Origin: Echinometra lucunter
Taxonomy: Eukaryota; Echinodermata; Echinoidea; Camarodonta; Echinometridae
Length of the DNA stretch: 64,000 bases
Assembly: GCA_029962745.1 (NCBI GenBank)
Contig: CM057165.1
Location: 3,502,340-3,566,339 of the forward strand
Direction of reading: 5' to 3'
The translations under genes were made by a program, and so were the position numbers. Shown piece after piece: positions 13,851 to 27,675 of this stretch. The notes under the pieces were generated by a model, which saw only the letters and a program-made list of their open reading frames with translations, was not told the origin of the DNA and searched no databases. Position 1 is the first letter of the stretch; each line of letters starts with the position of its first letter.

Positions 13851-15819
13851 AAGAAGAACGGTGTGTGATCTTCTAGAAAAAGTCCTTGATGTAACTAGTA
13901 TTTGCCTATCATGGCAATAATTGATGTAAAATAATAGAGCAAATGTATAATTTCCTAACACCAAGAACAAACATGTAATTCAATTCAATAGGGATGAAAA
14001 CAAGAAACAAACACTTGAAACAGACAAACAAACAAAAGACATGTACTTGATGCAGGAAAAGAAAGTGAGAGAATTTAGAGATTTATCTGAAAATTATTTT
14101 TGTGTAGAAGTGCATTCATTTCACATAACGTTATGTGCAAAATGAATGGATATCCCATAATTTTTCAGTATTAAGTACTTAGATGTATAAGAATACATGT
14201 AAACAAGGATATGTGAAAGCTAATGGCATACGTGTATTGTTAGGATGTAAACCATATCATTTGAAGTGCTGATGTTATCTTCTAAGTACAGGCAGTCCTC
14301 TACTTGAAAGAGATACATTTGTGTTTCCGTTTTACTCGTTAAGCTGCTAAATTCTCGTTTTATACCATGCCCATATTTCTCAAATCATAACAATAACATT
14401 TGGACATGTCGATTGACGAAAATAAACATTTGTATAATATAATTTTTATTTTATTGTTTTTACCCATCTCAAGTTATCAGATTAAAAAAAAAATTGATAT
14501 AGGGACATTTATACTGATTTAACTATTAATTTGTGTATTGTAAAGCCTAAGTTGGGACTTATCATCTTCATACATATTAGTGTTTCATCTACATGTAACA
14601 GCTTCAAAAATCTCCTGTACATGTAAGTCTGTGAAAAATACAAATAAGATTAAAGAATTTGCATTCATTCTGTTTTGTCTGCAGGAGATCTGTGAAATTT
14701 ATAACGTGAAACCATTACCTGAAGAAAATCAGGGTTGTAAATGTAAATGTATGGTTGAAAATGAAGAAAAATTATTCTCTAATTCATTTGCCTTTTGCAA
14801 GCTAACAAGCAAGCGCAACTCCAGGGTATGATTTTCCCTCGATAGAGAAATCATAAATAATGTAAATTTTTTTTTTTTTTACATATGTCAAATGATCATG
14901 AGGCAGGTTAATGAAAGAAAACAGCTCTAAGAATACAGGAAGGGATAAAAATATATGGAGAGCTGCAGAAAAGTCAACTGGAATCCTTTTCAATGTAGGC
15001 CTCCCATTCACCGTGAATTATTCAGCGTCTAGCCTGTTTTCTCCTACGATCTTCACTCGCTTTTTTTTTCCCCCGTTCCCCTTCTCCATTCGCCACCTGT
15101 CTATGGTAAAACGAGTAATCACTTGTCCTTTCTTGTCCCTAATACTTCATTGTCAAAACTGTTAAATAATTCAACCGTTTTTGCCTGGATTCTGTTTTTG
15201 CATGCTGCCATTTGCATTTTTCCTTTTTTTGTATGTGTGTTTGGGGAAGTCAACAGTAATGCATATCAGAAAGCTGTAATGGCAGTAGATAACAGTCCAT
15301 GTACATGTAATCCTGGTACGGTAGTCAGTGCAATTTACAAGATGGCAGCATGGCACAAGTAAATTTGACATTATGGTGATCTTTTAGGTGTTTTCCCTAT
15401 TTATGTTTCAGGGGGGAAAAGTAGATTGTTTAAAGAGCCTTCATGGTTTCATTGCTAGTGTCAAATTGTAAAGCTGACAGTTTTGTTGGTAATTAGACAT
15501 ACATTGTAGTTAGACTGTATACTTATTGGAAAATATATGAATCTATCTGCACAGTATGGTCAGTAAGGAGAGGAAAAATGATTTTATTTTCCAAATACCC
15601 CAGCATCTTTGGTCTGCGGACAGTGGGTCTCGCCCTTGCCTCACATCGGAACCAAAATGAGGAGAAAACCCACTAATGGAGGATTGTATTATTTTTGTAA
15701 CCCTCATGTACATGGATTCCCCCTTTGCAAAGAAAAAAAAGGCTTTCATTATCATATGAAGTGCATTCTACAAGACAAAGAGTTAGTATACCTGTAGCTG
15801 ATCAGTTGTGTAGTCTGTG
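13851..15819. other. AT-rich intronic filler
   Basis: No gene or element recognised. Pyrimidine-rich patch near 15040-15130. Confidence 0.45.
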
Positions 15820-16110
15820 TGTTTATGCCTTATCTTTGGCCTAGGGAAATCGGGCCTGTTGCCCTGTGTTTGCCGTTTAGTGCCCCCTCCTCTGTCCCCA
15901 TGCCACTCGAGTTTTTGTTGGCCGTTGAAGCCGAGCCCTGACCTTGACTGTGAGACAGTGATAAAAAACCTTTCCGTTCCGCGGCATGGAATTCTCTTCT
16001 CGCTGCTCCGTTTGGCCAGTGACTCAGTGCTTCCTGCTCTCTGCGATGTGCTCCCCTGGGGGTTGGGGCTAGGAGGGAGGGAGGGGGTCATACTGTCCCA
16101 AAGATAGGGG
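15820..16110. promoter_or_regulatory. Candidate intronic regulatory island with an extended nuclear-receptor half-site
   Basis: About 290 bp of complex GC-richer sequence flanked by AT-rich filler. TGACCTTGA at 15939-15947 is the complement of TCAAGGTCA, the extended half-site bound by monomeric receptors of the FTZ-F1/SF-1 and ERR type. An open frame of 96 codons overlaps it but shows no family resemblance and is probably incidental to the base composition. Confidence 0.35.
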
Positions 16111-16899
16111 GTTCATGGATAAACCAGCACGGGGTAAAGTTACCAGCTTTTATCGATTATGAGATAACACACCTAACACATGAAAATAAGGATTTCTGTT
16201 TTTTCATATTCAGTGGTAAGATTAGGCAATGTCAATGAATATTGATAATCCATATGCATTACATTGTGTAAGGTCTGTGGAAATTGGATGGTATCATGAT
16301 ATGTTTACTTTCTCTGAATATAGGTTTTCTATTTGTTTTAGTCCTCAAAAACAAACAATACAGTGGAGATAATTTCTCATTAGAAAATACATGACACAAT
16401 TGCATGTACATAAAGGCCTACTTTGTCACAAATTACTCACACTTTGGTCAAGTTGGAAAGGTATGCTGGATTTTTTTTTTCCCAGACCATTTTGAGCTGA
16501 AAAAGTAGCATTGTCCTTGCAGATTTGAATCTTTATTGGAATTTGCAATCCATTAAAAAAAATAAATTATTTTACAAACTGCAGATATTGGTTAGTGGAA
16601 AATATACAATGTACACAGGAATACCCTTGGTCGTAATTTGTATTCAAATTTAAAAAAAAATGATATAAATGACAGGTTACTGTCATTTTTCTTTTAAAGT
16701 CTACATTTTGTTTTTTTTTTTTGCATTCTTACCAAGAAAGGCATGCATGCAAACATTTTGTAAAAGATATATCAATTGTTTTGTTCATTTCTTTTTTTTT
16801 CTTTTTTATTAGTGTGTGATATTTGGCATTTGGAAGTATCACTTATCTGTAGAATTGAATCACAGTAGATTTGTAGGAAGGAATGAACTTCAACGATTT

Positions 16900-17430
16900 G
16901 AATTGAATAACTCCTTGAGATCCTTGTCTTTAATAGCCTGGAGGCTTAAGGCAATGAACATTTTTCTCAGGGCTGTTTCTTTTAGGGGCAGAGGGGACAA
17001 TCTAATCTGCATTCATCAATACTGGTTAGTCAAACCTATCTCTTCCAAACTGCCCTTGGACAGTTTTATATCAAGCAAACGTTTGATTTCTATTTTGCGT
17101 CCCCCATTTGACCAAATACATGGCAATTTAATGCTCTTACGTGGATCTCTTTTGACTGCGCTAGCTGTCAAAGTCGGCAGAAAACCATGACGAATGGTTT
17201 TGCCCTAAGAGCACGAGAGAGAGGAGGGGTTTATTTCTGTTACTTTTAGGGAGAGAAGGACGGAGCAATTGGCAGAAATTTATTCTACTGAGCTGCATTA
17301 GTTTGAGCTCAACTCGGTCAATTACTTCTTCATTGCCCTTCTTTAAGCCCACTTTTGCTGATCTTTCCTTCTTTAACTTGGCGGCACCCTTTTTTTTTCC
17401 AGCGTGTGAGTGTGAGTAGCATCTTTGCAG
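16900..17430. promoter_or_regulatory. Candidate intronic regulatory island
   Basis: About 530 bp of complex sequence without simple repeats, between poly-T-rich flanks. It contains GCTAGCTGTCAAAG near 17160 (MEIS/PREP-type CTGTCA) and TTTGACCAAA near 17107. Complex sequence of similar character resumes at about 17500-17830. No conservation data are available here. Confidence 0.35.
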
Positions 17431-18489
17431 AATCCAGCAACTGACATCTTGATCACGTTTCGATTTATAACCTTCTCCTCCCCCCTAAAAAACCCTTAAC
17501 AGAAATTGCATTTATTGCGACAAATTTGAACATGTGTCAATACCAACACCTGCATGTCGTTGCCAGTCTTTAGATTCACATTTGGTAAAGCCCTTGAATT
17601 TGTGCCTTTTTAAGGAGTTATGAACAAGATCAGGCAGGAAGGTGCAATTTGCTCTCAATGTTTGTGGCCGGATCGTCACAAAGGCACTTTTCCACCAAGG
17701 AACTCGACAAATCTGCCCAAATCTTATCAAACCAAGAAATAAACTTTGGTATTTGTATCCCTAACAAGATTTGCTTCGGCAAGGTTCACTTCTTTATTTG
17801 CTCCCTCGATTTCTTTGACTTTTTTCTTGTTTCCTCTGAGGGGGGGCTCGGAAGTTTGGAGCTGTATTTGGTAATTGTGATGAATACTGGAGCTCATACA
17901 ATGACCAACGGTAATAGGGACGTTTGTACTTTATAAAGAAGCCAAACAGTTTCTTCCAGATTTACTTTTAAATGGCCTGTCAGTCGCGGTAATCAGAACT
18001 ATTGATAAAATTTGTTTGAAAGAGAAATCCATCAATATTCATTCTTGGTTTAGATTTCGGATAGAGAAATCTGTCAACGGAATATTTGATGCACATAGGG
18101 AAAAAGGAGGGGACTTTAAAATACCTTTTTGTTTCATTGCAAGTGTATCGTAGTTAGATTTATACACAGCATATATAACCATAAATGATCATTCAAAAAA
18201 TGCTTTGAGATGCAAACATACTTTTTTTTTTCATCGGCAGAGAAGCAGGTTTTGTAACGGAAGTCTCTTCTATTGTGAGTGTCTGTAGATGATGGGTTCA
18301 CTGAATTGCCCGAGATAGAAGATCATTTCAAAAACAAAACTGAAAACAAAACAGAAATGGGGGATCTTTAATTCTTTCAAAATTTCACCTACTTGATAGC
18401 CAATGTTAATAATCCTGCATTAACATTGTTTCTCTGCGATCAATCAGTCGGTGTTTGATATCAACACAAACACTCAATGCCTTGCTGAA

Positions 18490-18800
18490 AAATTGAAGAT
18501 CAAAGGGGTTTGAATGGGTTCGTCAATGACGACATGGACAGCTGGTAAACGCGGCTTAACCGAAGATCACCTCCCTTTTGTTCGCAAATTACTATGGTGA
18601 TGAGTAAACTTCTTTTGACATATTTTGTCGGAGTCGGCGTTGTCCAATAACACCAGGGGAAGACCCTCTGTCCCTTTCTATTGTTCTTCAGGATCTGGGA
18701 GTGTTCCGGCAAGCTGAGAACTTGGGTCATCGCTTGTCATTGCGGTGCTGTTGTGACGAGTCTTGATCAGTTTCTTTTCTTGGCTTTCCTGGAAATAAAG
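18490..18800. promoter_or_regulatory. Candidate intronic regulatory island
   Basis: Complex CpG-bearing sequence in an AT-rich neighbourhood. Contains GTCCAATAACA (CCAAT-type) near 18640 and GGACAGCTGG (E-box) near 18537. Composition and motifs only. Confidence 0.32.
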
Positions 18801-20509
18801 TGCGGGTGAAATGCCCCTGTCAAGTGCACATAGATACAGTTAACAGGCAGTAGGATCTTAATTCAGTCTGACTTGGATTCGATCCTTGTGTCAAGAGAAA
18901 GATGATTGTTTTGAGCCAGTTTAAGATTTGAAGGGGATTCCCTTTTTGGGGTGTCAGGAGCTGTCTGCTTTGGAGAAACAGGATGCATATGTGACAAAGT
19001 CTTGCTACATATAGTCACATACATTGTGTATGATCGTACCCTTGTAAGGCTTTTGCAACATAAAAAGGAAAGAAAAAGCCTACTGATACTCGTTGCTGAT
19101 ATAAAAAGAATAATATTGGGGCGTACAACTGTATTTGATTGAGAAATTTAGAATGATTTAAATCTTGATCGCAAAAAACTTAAAAGAAATCACAACGCCA
19201 ATAATCTCAAGAGGTCCCACACTCAAATAAATGCTTTTTATAAATTGTAATCCTGCATTTTTTTTGTAGATCTAGCGGTCCATTAATCTAAAAATAAAAA
19301 CATAACAAAAATGTTTGAATGGTTGCATGAACATGTCTGCCAACTACCTGTGTTTGTAGTCTCCCCCTCCATTTATCTGAAATATATCAGTGTTCTTCTA
19401 AGTGAAAGATGATTTTCTAACCTAGATTTAGATATGTGAAAAAAGAAAATGAAATTTGTTTTCATATTGATTGCCTTATATTAGAGGATATTTTCATGAC
19501 ATTTCAAGTGACATATATATTTTGTTATGTCATGCTCATTTTTATGATGCTTACTTGGAGGTTTTGTCCTTCCAAAAGCTTTGTCCAACCGCAAAAACGT
19601 ACTCTATACATTTTGTAAGTTAAAGTTCCAAAGAGGCAAGAGGCACTGATCATTTTATTGTCGAGTAAACTACAGTGGCAAGCCATAATTTCTTATCAAT
19701 ACAAAAGGAAAGGATATTATGTACATACAATGAAAGGATTGTGTCCTAACTTGATCATTGAGAGGGGGAAAAAAGAAGCAAACTAGGTACAAAAATTAGT
19801 GGAGCAGCTCCAGAGGAGTTTATTTGAACCATTTGAATTAGGAATAAAAGATGTCCCAGAATATAAGGAGTACATTATCATAAAAACGAGAATTCTGTCT
19901 ACATCAAAGATTGGATGAAATATGTACATTTTGTAACTCATATCTTTGGAATTCAGGAGTTCCCCTTTGTTTGATGAAAATAGGGAATTTGGGGGTTCAG
20001 CAAACACAGGGTTTGTTTGGATAATAAGATAGCTGGTTTTGTGTATTGCATATCTTTTCAAAAAACTTTTGTGATGTTTTCCTTTTCTTCAGCAAGACCT
20101 TTGCCAAATGGATCAAGTTTGTGGTATGAAATTAAACACAGGTTTATATCCATGTAATTGCTCTGAAGGAAATGAGTTTTCTGCAGCATGAATTTATTGA
20201 AGAGCTTACATTCACAGGGGGATTTTATTATGAAATCGTGAGTCTGAATAGACTGCCAATCGATTATGTTGATAGCATTTTAAAAGATGTAGGCCTGTTA
20301 TTTGTATAAGAGAAGTGTATTAATTGATAAGGAGGATATGGGTTAACCTTTTGCAATCTTTTTTAACACTTGCCTTTCATACAGCAGAGTTGGCCTAAAC
20401 ATCTCTTTGAATATTCAAATGATTTAAATCATGATTAAAAGGAAAAGTAATCACCAATCTAACAAGTCTGTAGTCATGTAGAGAGGATTCATAGAGCAGA
20501 GAAATGCAC

Positions 20510-20870
20510 AGAAGGGGAGTCCTATGACATGCCTTTGAAGCCAAGCCAATTTCTTTCCGTTCGGCTTTGAGATTTATCCTGCTGCTCCCGCATGAACGTG
20601 TATACGTGGTACACACAACCACAGGAAAATTGAAATTGCTTCATGAGGAATGTCCCTTCGTATAACAAACACTCCCAAACAATTGGCCCCAGAAACAGCC
20701 AAAGGCATGCTATAATGATGCTTGCAAGCTGCCGTAATGTCACCCCGTGAGGTCACAGTGGAGGTTTGACCCCTGACCTTGCGCTGACTCCAGCCCTCTC
20801 CGCTGTCTGACTGTCTCTCTACTCTACCCCAGCGCTGCCCCCAGTGGCAGCATCGCCGAGGCGTGTTCAC
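20510..20870. promoter_or_regulatory. Candidate regulatory island with a DR1 nuclear-receptor site
   Basis: Complex sequence of about 360 bp that includes an exact DR1 element at 20767-20779 and an additional AGGTCA half-site at 20750-20755, 12 bases upstream of it. It is bounded on the right by a poly-A run at about 20898. The dense motif content within 40 bp makes this one of the better enhancer candidates in the window. Confidence 0.42.
20767..20779 (-). promoter_or_regulatory. DR1 nuclear-receptor response element
   Basis: TGACCCCTGACCT on the + strand is AGGTCA-G-GGGTCA on the minus strand, a direct repeat of two half-sites spaced by one base. RXR, HNF4 and COUP-TF family receptors bind DR1 sites. 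Confidence 0.55.
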
Positions 20871-22353
20871 ATACATGTATTCCTTTACTTTCACTGCAAA
20901 AAAAAAAAAAAAAAAGAGAGACCCAAATGACATAGTTTGTTCATAGTTGAATATAGTTTTGTGGAATTTCATGTATGCTTTCTTGTGGCTTCAGGCTTTC
21001 CAGATCTGCTATTGCAACAACTTGCAACTATTGATATAAATCTTGTTTACATTGTGTACTGTTATTTATTTGTGAATTAAGATGATTTCAGTTACTTAAT
21101 GAAGGAAATGATGTAAGCCTACATGTACCGGTAGTTACCTGTATTGTTTAAATCTCTTGGACTAAGCATATAAATTCATGTGAAATATTGCTATAGTTCA
21201 GTATTTTCCAACTTTCTGTAGTTCTTTCCAGAATGTTGCTATTAAAACCGTATCATATTTTCATTTCTAGGTCTGCAGTAGATGTACATGTGGTTATTTT
21301 CCTCCAAGTACAAATAATATACAATAGTGCTGGAAATTTTGGAATGTGTTTTTGTGCCTTTACCCTAGTATTTGTACTGAGTCAAGTGTGTGCTGTACCT
21401 TGCAAACTTATCTTCATGTGTAGAAATGATACACAGTTATGCCCATGTTAGCGAACTCAGAATATTAAGTTTACTGTATAAGGACAAAATTCTAGATTTG
21501 GCAGTGTGTACATGTAAATTTACATGTCTGTCTATTAAAGACAATTAGTTTTTTATGAGAAGTACTGTTCAAATCTATTTAAATGTTATTTTGATGCATA
21601 AAGGATGTAGTGAAGTGTTTATCAGTGCTTTGATGGCGATGATTTCTGTAATGAGAACACGCCCGCGGAACGAAAAACTGCAAAGTTATGTCTTCATGGA
21701 CAAAATCTGGAATGGGGTGCAAGGAAAATTATCCACGATCTTCTGTTCATCCCATAAATTATCAGAGTTGGAAACAAGGATAGAAAAGAGGAAAAAGAAG
21801 ATGGAAATTTGACAGCTTGTATGCCAAGTCTTTTATTGATCTGCATTTGCTTGAGCTGTGTTTTGTTTATTGGTATAAGTTGCTTCGACTTCCAGTGTTT
21901 CTGTCTTTCTATGTTTTTGTTAGGGCTGTTAGAGTGTATTTATGCAGTCTGTGCGTCTCACTCCGAAGTTGATGTAGGCACTTTTTATTTTCATACTTGT
22001 CTGCTCTTTAAGAATGTTCTTGTTATGTTCGTGTTTTAGTGTCACGACAGTAAAGGCTTTTCGATCCTCCTAAAGATATTTTCAAGAGGAGTTCTTAAAA
22101 ATTACTTTTCAGGCTGGTAAATGGATACCATAGTGTTCCTGCAACATGAACATTGCATGTTACAATCAGTTAGACTGCCTGCTAGTCAAAATGCTTTTAA
22201 AAAATCAAATTTGTATAACTTTTACACATTCATTTATTTTCATATTTTTGAAACTTAATCATACACAAGAATCATGTAGAACATTTTCTTGCTTTGAAAA
22301 TTTTCAGACTCTTAAAACAATAATGCAGTAATGATGTAGCTCTTAGTTTATAC
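20871..22353. other. AT-rich intronic filler with an 18-bp palindrome
   Basis: No gene seen. Contains the perfect palindrome ACATGTAAATTTACATGT at 21510-21527, built from two copies of the ACATGTA motif that is abundant across this intron. Confidence 0.5.
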
Positions 22354-22640
22354 AGTAACTTTCGTAATTGTTGTACTTTAATTTTGATAAATAGGAAGCA
22401 TTTTGAAAATTTCCTTCCTTTGATACAGGTTTTTTTAGACTAGACTGCAAACCATGCAGATACATTTGTAATGGAGTAATAATGTAGTTTTAATGTAGTA
22501 ACTTTTATAATTGTTGGACTTTAAATTTAATACACAGGAAGCATGTTGAAGATGTCCTTGCTTTGATAATTTTTTTAAACTCTGTAAATAATGCAGATAC
22601 ATTTTTGATGTAGTCATTTTAAAGTTACTGTATTGTTGAC
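22354..22640. repeat. Degenerate tandem repeat, about 144-bp unit, about 2 copies
   Basis: The block AGTAACTTT...TAATTGTTG.ACTTTAA starts at 22354 and again at 22498, and a third partial start (AAGTTACTGTATTGTTGAC) lies near 22622. GGAAGCAT.TTGAA and ATGCAGATACATTT blocks recur at matching offsets. Confidence 0.65.
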
Positions 22641-23449
22641 CTTTCATTTATGGTACCCTTACAATGTACATTTACCATTATAATATTGAGATACATATAA
22701 ACTTTCTTACATGTACATGTACTCTAAAATAATTTTTATGTTTGCAGTTATTGTCAGTCTTTTTCAGTAACTATAACTATATATTTTTTCAGTAGAAATA
22801 TACGGGTTTGAAAGTTATTCAATGGGTACACATACTTTTAGATATTATATTATTTTTAAAACCTGTAAATCTTCTATTACAGTAATGATGCTTATCACAA
22901 GTGATTGTCTTTGTGGTATCGTGGCATAAATTTACACTACCGGTACACATTGTTAATGAAGGGATGAGGTAAAATGTTAATATCTATTAAACACCAACTC
23001 AGCAAAGTGCTATTAATGTATAATCTCTGCTCATCAAAAATTGCAAATATTTTTATCACAATAATCTCAGTGCATATGCTGCATGTTACTTTAAATTTTC
23101 ATTAGATTCTTCATATGTTATGTAAATATTTTTAAAAATTGTTGATACTGGGCCCCTTGGTAGATAAGACTGCACCATAGAGAGGGCTACCCTATTGAAA
23201 TAAAACGTTATGGCTTGCTCAGTTTCACCGGCAAACCTAGAACATTTTGGATTGACCAGCACTTACTATACACACTATGTATAGGGAAAGAAAAGCTAGG
23301 GGAAAATAATTTTAGGGAAATCGTCTTGGTACCCTCTCGCTCTCTCGCCACAAACTATATTCGCAGATGTTGATCTGCCTCACGCTCACGCAATACAAGG
23401 CATTCCGATCCAGAGGCTCTTTTAGCTTTCCCTCTCCCTCTCTCCCCTA

Positions 23450-23453
<4 letters not shown>

Positions 23454-23491
<38 letters not shown>
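23454..23491. repeat. (CT)n microsatellite
   Basis: About 18 uninterrupted CT units. Confidence 0.95.
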
Positions 23492-23494
<3 letters not shown>

Positions 23495-23800
23495 ATGTCA
23501 TTGAAACTGGCTGAACGGTGGGGTCAGAGGTCAGACTTGTAGTTGCTAATTTGATGAACATCACAGTCCGTAACCAGCAGAAGATATTTTCATCATGGCA
23601 AATATATTATAGTTCTGTAATACGTGTGCATGGGAAAGCCGTATGGGGACGAGCGAGTTGAACAACTGTGGATGCCGTACAATAGGACTACTTGCCGCTG
23701 CTGCTTCTCCTGCACTGCACATTAATATGATGGATGGCATTTGACTGTCACATACAGTCACTTTTGCCCAATGGTATGTGTCAGTGCACAAAAACAAAGG
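23495..23800. promoter_or_regulatory. Candidate regulatory island with a DR1 site
   Basis: About 300 bp of complex sequence following the CT array. It contains an exact DR1 at 23521-23533 (GGGTCAGAGGTCA) and, near 23740-23760, two short TGACTGTCACATACAGTCAC-type inverted blocks. Confidence 0.4.
23521..23533 (+). promoter_or_regulatory. DR1 nuclear-receptor response element
   Basis: GGGTCA-G-AGGTCA. The same 13-mer occurs on the opposite strand at 30200-30212 in unrelated flanking sequence. Confidence 0.55.
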
Positions 23801-24689
23801 AAAATTTTTTGATGAAATTGTACCAATAGTCATTATGTTCCAAGCAAAAATGAAAGAAAAACCGTCATGTATACATGTGTAGGCCCATCAGGTATTATTT
23901 TGCTGCACATGCTTCTGTAATGAATAGAATTATATGCTCTATTATTGAATGTAATTAGGAACATCTAAAATTACCCAGATCAGTTGTGAAAGCACTCTGT
24001 ACTAGAAAGAACAAATGCAGAAGCATGCAGGATTATTTAATACCTGAAAACTACATTGTATGAAGATCCAACTCGTACTGTAGGATAGAAGTGAACCATG
24101 TCTAATTTCCTTCATAATTCAAGATTCGATGTGACATGTATATCTATTACTGTTTTCATCATGGACCATGCTGCATTTTGTAATCTGTTAGTGGACCCCC
24201 TCTGTAGTGTACTAAGTACATCTTTCTGCATTTCTAAAAATTCTAATTGTCTTGAATTCTAGGTTGACATCAGAATTGGAAGCCCCTTGCAAGTAGGCCT
24301 ACACACTGTATGCCACTGGGTAATTTGATGATATTACCCAGGTTTATTATTGGAGCCTTTGTACTTCACTTAATCAAGTTTTTAGGATGCACAGGATAAA
24401 GCACTCTTTCTCCTCCTTGAGTTAGATTGTCTGTGTATTCAGAACAAAAAGTTTCATTTTCGGTTTCTCCTTTTCTCCTGATCTAATTCTTAGCTCAACA
24501 GATAATAATTCCCCATCATCATTCTGTTCCAGAAATTTTCCAGCGCAAATGTTGAAGTTTCATTTTTATTGTCTATACAACCCTCCATCTTTTCAATCTT
24601 TCCGGTGATAATAAAAGAGCTTGAAAGGACATCCTTTGTCTTTTGATATGTCTTGATTTGCAGTGACCCTCGCTCCGACAACATGGCTA

Positions 24690-24900
24690 TTCTTTTATGA
24701 ATTTTTGTCTGCAGTTGTCCACTGCCCGCCTTGTAGGGATTAATTCAGTGGAGCCAGCAACCCCTCTTGCTCCAGATTCTTCCGACTTAACCCTACGTCT
24801 GACCCACAAATTCCCTGAGATCTTGCCAACCAGAACGTTTACATGCAATCATAGAGGGAGAAGGCCCAGCTTTCTTAGCATTAGCAGGGAGAATGTCTTG
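24690..24900. promoter_or_regulatory. Candidate intronic regulatory island
   Basis: Complex sequence containing GGGATTAATTCAG near 24738, which resembles Otx/paired-class homeodomain sites, in an otherwise AT-rich region. Confidence 0.3.
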
Positions 24901-27099
24901 ATAGTTTTAGTCACAAAATGCTTTTTAATACAACCATAGAGATTACGTGCATCATCTCTGACCCTCCAAGAAAGAAAAAAAGAAACAAAATGAAAAAAAA
25001 AGAATGGAAAAAAATGCCTCTCTGCATAGTTCTGCTTTGCACTACATACATCTTGAAACTGATTCATTTCTTTATTGTGATGTTGCCAGCTTTTCTTTGT
25101 ATGAAAAGCTGTCTAAATATAGTGATGATTTTTTTTTAATTAACAGCCTTGGCCATGCAGGTTTCTATACTTGGTCTCAAATGATACATACAGTTCATGT
25201 ACATGTAATAAGCTCATAGTAGGCCTATATCTTTGAGCATTACACAGTATTCATGACCCAGTTTAAAATTGAATGTAATCCAGTACTTATAATAGTTACA
25301 TTGGAAAAAAAATATAGAAAGGCTTGTGGTGAATTTGAATTATTGAGTACAATAGCCACCCTCATTTTTAAACCATATATGTCTCACTACAGTGTCTCCT
25401 TTGAGTGACACTTGAGTGTCGTATTTTTAAATCCAGTATGGTAGGAATTAGCACATAGATGTACATGGGCAGAAAGAGAAAAATTCACTGAAAATTTTCA
25501 GTCTATTTCCAGTGCAGTACATTGTACCGTTCGCAAATAAGAGCAATTTAATTGCGACTAACCATTAACATCTCTAAGTTGGCCACACGGTGTAATTTAT
25601 AACCACCATTTTCATGTAAAAATTTGGAAAATTTTCAGTTGAAATTTTGCAGTTGTCAGTCATACATGTACATGTATTGGTTCATGATATATATACATTT
25701 TCATTTTTTAAAAACCATATAGGAGTTGAAAATGAATAGTTGTTGCCAATTTTAAGAGGGAAACTGGAAAAGCTGATGAATTCAACTCTTAAGAAAATTC
25801 TGTAGTGTTATGGGTTAAATGTTACCATTGAGGATTGAATATATCTTTTCTTTTACTTTCAACATTAAGTTTTTGATTCTTTGCACTCCTGTTTGTTCCT
25901 TTTCCCCTCAGAGCACTGTTTAATAAAAGTTTTCTAAATGTATATATTTTCAATTCAGTAAAATTATTTCATTGTTGTACAATATATATGCAGGAAAATA
26001 ATTATTAATATTAATACTTCACTAAAGATACATGTGTACTTGCAATATAGAAACTTTTACCGTAGAAGCTTTTGATTTAAAGCGAAGTTCCAATATGTCC
26101 AAAGCTTTTAGTGTACATGTATATTTCAGCAATGTGTCCATGTTGAAAGCGCTGTTTAATCAACAGACCCCTAGCCATGCACAGAGCTATCTCCATTGTT
26201 TATCAATCATGTAAACAGTATAAATGCCAGGCCCCTTCATTGCTGCATCAGGATATATTGACTGTGTTTGCCCTATTAACATACCGGCTAGTGAGCATTT
26301 CTGGAGTATGATACATCCTGCAATATACCTTATTCATTGGCTAATAGGGGAATTTAATATACATGTAGTTATAATACATTGAAACATGAGGGTTAAAACG
26401 ATTAGAACTTTGTAATGTTTCTGTGATTTGTGTCTTGAAATATGTGAGAATTGAATAATACTGGCAAAATGCATCAAATACTGAAATTTTTTATTTCCGA
26501 TGCTCTTTTTATTCTTGTATCCAAATATAACATGTACTGTACATGTATGATGCTGGTTGCCAGTATTGTTGATCGATACCTTATTAGTGCAATAATTGAT
26601 TTTTTTTATTTTTTACTTGTGAGCAGCTGACATATGTATTAATCATATTGTTAACACATTCATGTGCATGTTGCTATATACTTGTATGGTGTGCATACAC
26701 TGCACATGATGGTTTAATTAAAAATTCTATTGAGAAGCTTCATAGTGTAATGTACATGTATGTATGTACTATGTAATGTACATGCACATGTACATTTGAT
26801 TGTCATCAATCAGTTCAATTATATCAGTAACTCACTTATTTCTGTTAGTCTCTCATTTATCGCGAGGACATGCTCAGAAATGACAAATTATTGTAAGATA
26901 TCATTGATATCAAATCTAATCATACAGTCTTACAATATGGGCATAATAGTGATCAGCTCTGAAGAATAAATGCAAATCTCAGTGATTTTCAATAATGGAA
27001 TCCATAAACTGCCTATCTTTGTAACTGACATGGTCATTACAAGATTGATTAGGATAGTTAACTCCTTTTCACCTTGTCCAAATCATTCTGTTTCCCTGT
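24901..27099. other. AT-rich intronic filler
   Basis: No gene or element identified. Many TACATGTA-type motifs (for example near 25198, 25665, 26113, 26362, 26534, 26753). Confidence 0.5.
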
Positions 27100-27480
27100 G
27101 TAATTGAGCTGATTTCTCTCTGTCCGTTTCTGCATACCATTCAAATCAAATCCAACCATTTTCTTTCGTAGCTTTCTATAGTTCATAGTGCTGTGACTTC
27201 GACGTTCATTGTCCTCTAAAGAGAACAGGCGACTGTAGTCATTGTCCGTTTTGAATTGGTGGTCTATGCGTAGCTGGCATGCATTTTGTCCGCTGACCAG
27301 TAGTGACCAATCACATATTCTGTCGTTGGAAAACTTTGTTGTGGAACTGACAGACTAGCAACGTCAGAAACCTCTCATTGTTATACAAGGCGATGTTAGA
27401 TTGATAATCGCGGATATTTGAAGCGAAAATGCCCGGAGCCCTCACCAGCCAGGTCAGGCCATTGATGGAGTTTATTGCTA
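27100..27480. promoter_or_regulatory. Candidate regulatory island with paired Sox-like motifs
   Basis: About 380 bp of complex, CpG-bearing sequence. CATTGTCC occurs twice about 30 bp apart (near 27208 and 27240), matching the CATTGT Sox core. GACAG/CTGACAGAC near 27346 is MEIS-like and GACCAATCAC near 27307 is a CCAAT-type site. Confidence 0.38.
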
Positions 27481-27675
27481 GAGGTCTTTAATCGTTATTT
27501 GGGGCATTTTTGAAAATAGAGTGTGATATGTCACTTTATAAAGAGAATATAATAAGCCAGAAAATGACATCGACTAGTTTAAAGGGCTTCATTCTTGCAC
27601 AGTGCAAAGATAGCTTTCAGCATGTAGTAGAGAGCTGTATAAATTACTCTTATGTTTGAACTCAAGGCTCCAGGA

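Noticed and set aside
15817..16107. 96-codon frame with several Cys and Pro residues
   Set aside because: No similarity to any family and an overlapping antisense frame of similar length; explained by GC-rich composition.
18861..18890. B-box-like GGATTCGATCC, possible tRNA or SINE
   Set aside because: No A box at tRNA spacing upstream and no cloverleaf.
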